A stretch of 64,000 nt of DNA. It comes from Heliocidaris tuberculata. Taxonomy: Eukaryota; Echinodermata; Echinoidea; Camarodonta; Echinometridae. The notes below the pieces were generated by a model, which made no database searches, was not told where the DNA came from, and worked only from the letters and a program-made list of their open reading frames with translations. A program made the translations under genes and the position numbers. The stretch is from the NCBI GenBank assembly GCA_025618425.1, contig CM046851.1, forward strand, positions 4,083,524-4,147,523, in the 5' to 3' direction. Shown here in pieces: positions 63,301-64,000 of the stretch (position 1 is its first letter; each line of letters opens with the position of its first letter).

Positions 63301-63990
63301 AATTTTTCCGTTTATTTTACCCTTAGTTCGAAATTTGTATCCAGCATTTTTGCAATAAAAGACCACTACTTAATCATTTCTCACCTATATGTAAATTCAT
63401 TAATGTTGCAAAAATGGTTGTTTTCATATGAATAAGGAAGAAAAACGCTACATTTTTCTTACCTGAATAGTGTGCTTGGATCTCAAGATCTCATTTTTCA
63501 ACTGTATCTCCTTCTTCTGTTGATCCAAAACAAAAATTAATCATTCTCAAACAAAGGCACTTACTGCTTTAAAGACAATATAAATGGTGCTAAGAGATGT
63601 ACTGATATTGTTTACTCCAGCCCCAATATTTCAGCCTGTGGTCTATGGAAAATATGTGTTCAATGAAATGCAAACTGTATGCAACAGGTTAAAACTCATC
63701 ATTTAATTTTTTTTTTTTTTTTTAACTTCATGGCACAGTAAAAATTCAAGTAAAATTATCAAACATTACTTATGATAATGAGATTTTTTTACAATACAAA
63801 ATCCATGTACCTCTACATCTCTCTCTGTAAGACCCGAGACGGAAATGTTTCTGTCAAGAGATGCCAGCTCTCTGGGTGTGTAGGTGGTAGAATCACATTG
63901 TATAACAATCTCTCCCCGGAGATTGAAGGAATGGATGGAGGAATGACCATGTTTCTTGGAGAGGAGATACTGACAAACCCTCTCCAAACC
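57221..63990 (-). CDS. PALD1: paladin, C-terminal half (last eight coding exons)
   Basis: Paladin is a cytosolic/membrane-associated pseudophosphatase-type protein with two PTP-like domains. Here the last 353 codons are present in eight exons: 63990-63811, 63516-63463, 62697-62545, 62053-61904, 60760-60680, 59108-58968, 58355-58203, 57370-57221, all phase 0-0 with GT-AG borders and a TGA at 57221. They line up with mammalian PALD1 from the second PTP-like domain to the C-terminus, the clearest stretch being LERYIYLILFNAYL and the SETMTPMHFHLRE segment. The second P-loop reads FNCQTGKEQTT: the Cys of CX5R is kept but the Arg is Gln. The N-terminal half lies beyond the right edge. Confidence 0.92.
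57590..58010. repeat. dispersed repeat, copy 2, with 7SL-like SINE segment
   Basis: Shares both ends with the copy at 10365-10640. Its extra middle part, read on the minus strand from 57839 to 57761, has GGGCGTTGTGGCGTGCGCCT, then GTAATCCAGCTA, then GGTTCGAGACT. These resemble the 5' (Alu) domain of SRP/7SL RNA and a pol III B box. It lies just inside the last paladin intron. Confidence 0.5.
58203..58355 (-). CDS. PALD1: paladin exon
   Basis: 51 codons, with SLDNLERYIYLILFNAYLHM and WEMPFQQWMKT. Donor GTCAGT is less usual but keeps the frame. Confidence 0.93.
58968..59108 (-). CDS. PALD1: paladin exon
   Basis: 47 codons: AVRKLVMRLPHGTQVKREVD, then LMLDKCSETMTPMHFHLREV; among the best-conserved paladin segments. 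Confidence 0.92.
59640..60240. other. paladin intron segment, locally GC-richer
   Basis: Part of the 59109-60679 intron. The stretch 60020-60210 is richer in CG and has a 60-codon open frame, with no motif or splice support; possibly an old insertion. Confidence 0.3.
60680..60760 (-). CDS. PALD1: paladin exon
   Basis: 27 codons: GFPVGTKLGEQERISVPQAE then YTKGEFS, matching EVGEEELVSVPDAKFTKGEF of mammals. Confidence 0.88.
61307..61482. mobile_element. MITE with TACAGTGAACTCTGC-type termini
   Basis: TACAGGTAACTCTGCCTAAG at the left faces CTTATGCAGAGTTCACTGTA at the right. The TTCGACTTAGGCGA word is repeated in both orientations inside. In a paladin intron. Confidence 0.7.
61904..62053 (-). 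CDS. PALD1: paladin exon with the second P-loop
   Basis: 50 codons, with GPALLFNCQTGKEQTTVAMA then IAGLIIWHKK, equivalent to mammalian GFVFSCLSGQGRTTTAMV. The invariant P-loop Arg is replaced by Gln, so phosphatase chemistry is not expected from this domain. Confidence 0.9.
62285..62340. repeat. dispersed G/C-run repeat, copy 2
   Basis: GGGATTCCACC, a C-run, then TGGCCCTTTTAGGGTGAAG; same layout as at 49240-49330. Confidence 0.6.
62545..62697 (-). CDS. PALD1: paladin exon
   Basis: 51 codons beginning VYTDVAEPKKTIDFDSVTTL and ending FQRSGPLEK; parallels the ...CLTTQEVF..H...LTYCRIPVPD... region. Confidence 0.85.
63463..63516 (-). CDS. PALD1: paladin exon (18 codons, helical linker)
   Basis: Reads KKEIQLKNEILRSKHTIQ between GGATCAACAG and GTAAGAAA. 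Corresponds to the charged helix before the second phosphatase-like core. Confidence 0.8.
63811..63990 (-). CDS. PALD1: paladin exon (start of visible part)
   Basis: 60 codons, acceptor TTCATTACAG. Reads GLERVCQYLLSKKHGHSSIH, then FNLRGEIVIQCDS; like the mammalian YL.DAK..LRQVVW.FLREEAVLECDG stretch. Confidence 0.88.
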
Positions 63991-64000
63991 CTGTAATGAA

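Overview
The window is animal nuclear DNA: AT-rich, genes split by GT-AG introns, abundant microsatellites and long G/C homopolymers, short inverted-repeat elements, LINE tails, an LTR retrotransposon and one TTAGGG-type interstitial telomeric block. The retrotransposon type and the predicted proteins suggest a marine deuterostome, most likely an echinoderm such as a sea urchin. This is inference; no species marker was read.

Layout. (1) 0-2 kb: decayed LINE 3' end and unrecognised DNA. (2) 2.2-10.9 kb, plus strand: a complete six-exon NUDT13-type NAD(P)H pyrophosphatase gene, 413 codons, with its introns full of short repeats and a likely non-coding first exon upstream. (3) 10.9-18.9 kb: no gene seen; the part next to 18.9 kb may be a long 3' UTR. 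(4) 18.9-46.3 kb, minus strand: what reads as one large composite gene. In its own 5' to 3' order it has a SANT/Myb-like exon, a 37-bp exon, two exons of a KMT5A-like SET domain, twelve tandemly amplified mini-exons (48-87 bp, all phase 0-0, core DEGSAxTSxxxKDIPVPEPLL), a 93-bp exon, and a 2.3-kb last exon coding a C2H2-like finger, a C2HC-like finger, a tyrosine-recombinase-like domain and a second SANT-like domain. Splice phases agree across all exons. The introns between mini-exons hold 90-bp and 183-bp minisatellites, a block duplication, a foldback element with a nested insertion, an inverted-repeat element and a retrocopy in the opposite orientation.

(5) 40.96-46.18 kb: an apparently intact Ty3/gypsy element (Mag-like guess) with identical 118-bp LTRs and a 5-bp target duplication. 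It lies inside the SANT-like coding exon of the composite gene, so this haplotype probably carries a recent disrupting insertion. (6) 46.3-48.4 kb: likely 5' region of the composite gene, with the telomeric repeat. (7) 48.4-57.2 kb: no gene seen. (8) 57.2-64 kb, minus strand: the last eight coding exons (353 codons) of a paladin (PALD1) gene, continuing past the right edge.

The most interesting part is the composite gene: a chromatin-type SET domain joined by a recently expanding mini-exon array to a module related to mobile-element tyrosine recombinases. All gene models are read from sequence only; no alignment or expression data were available.
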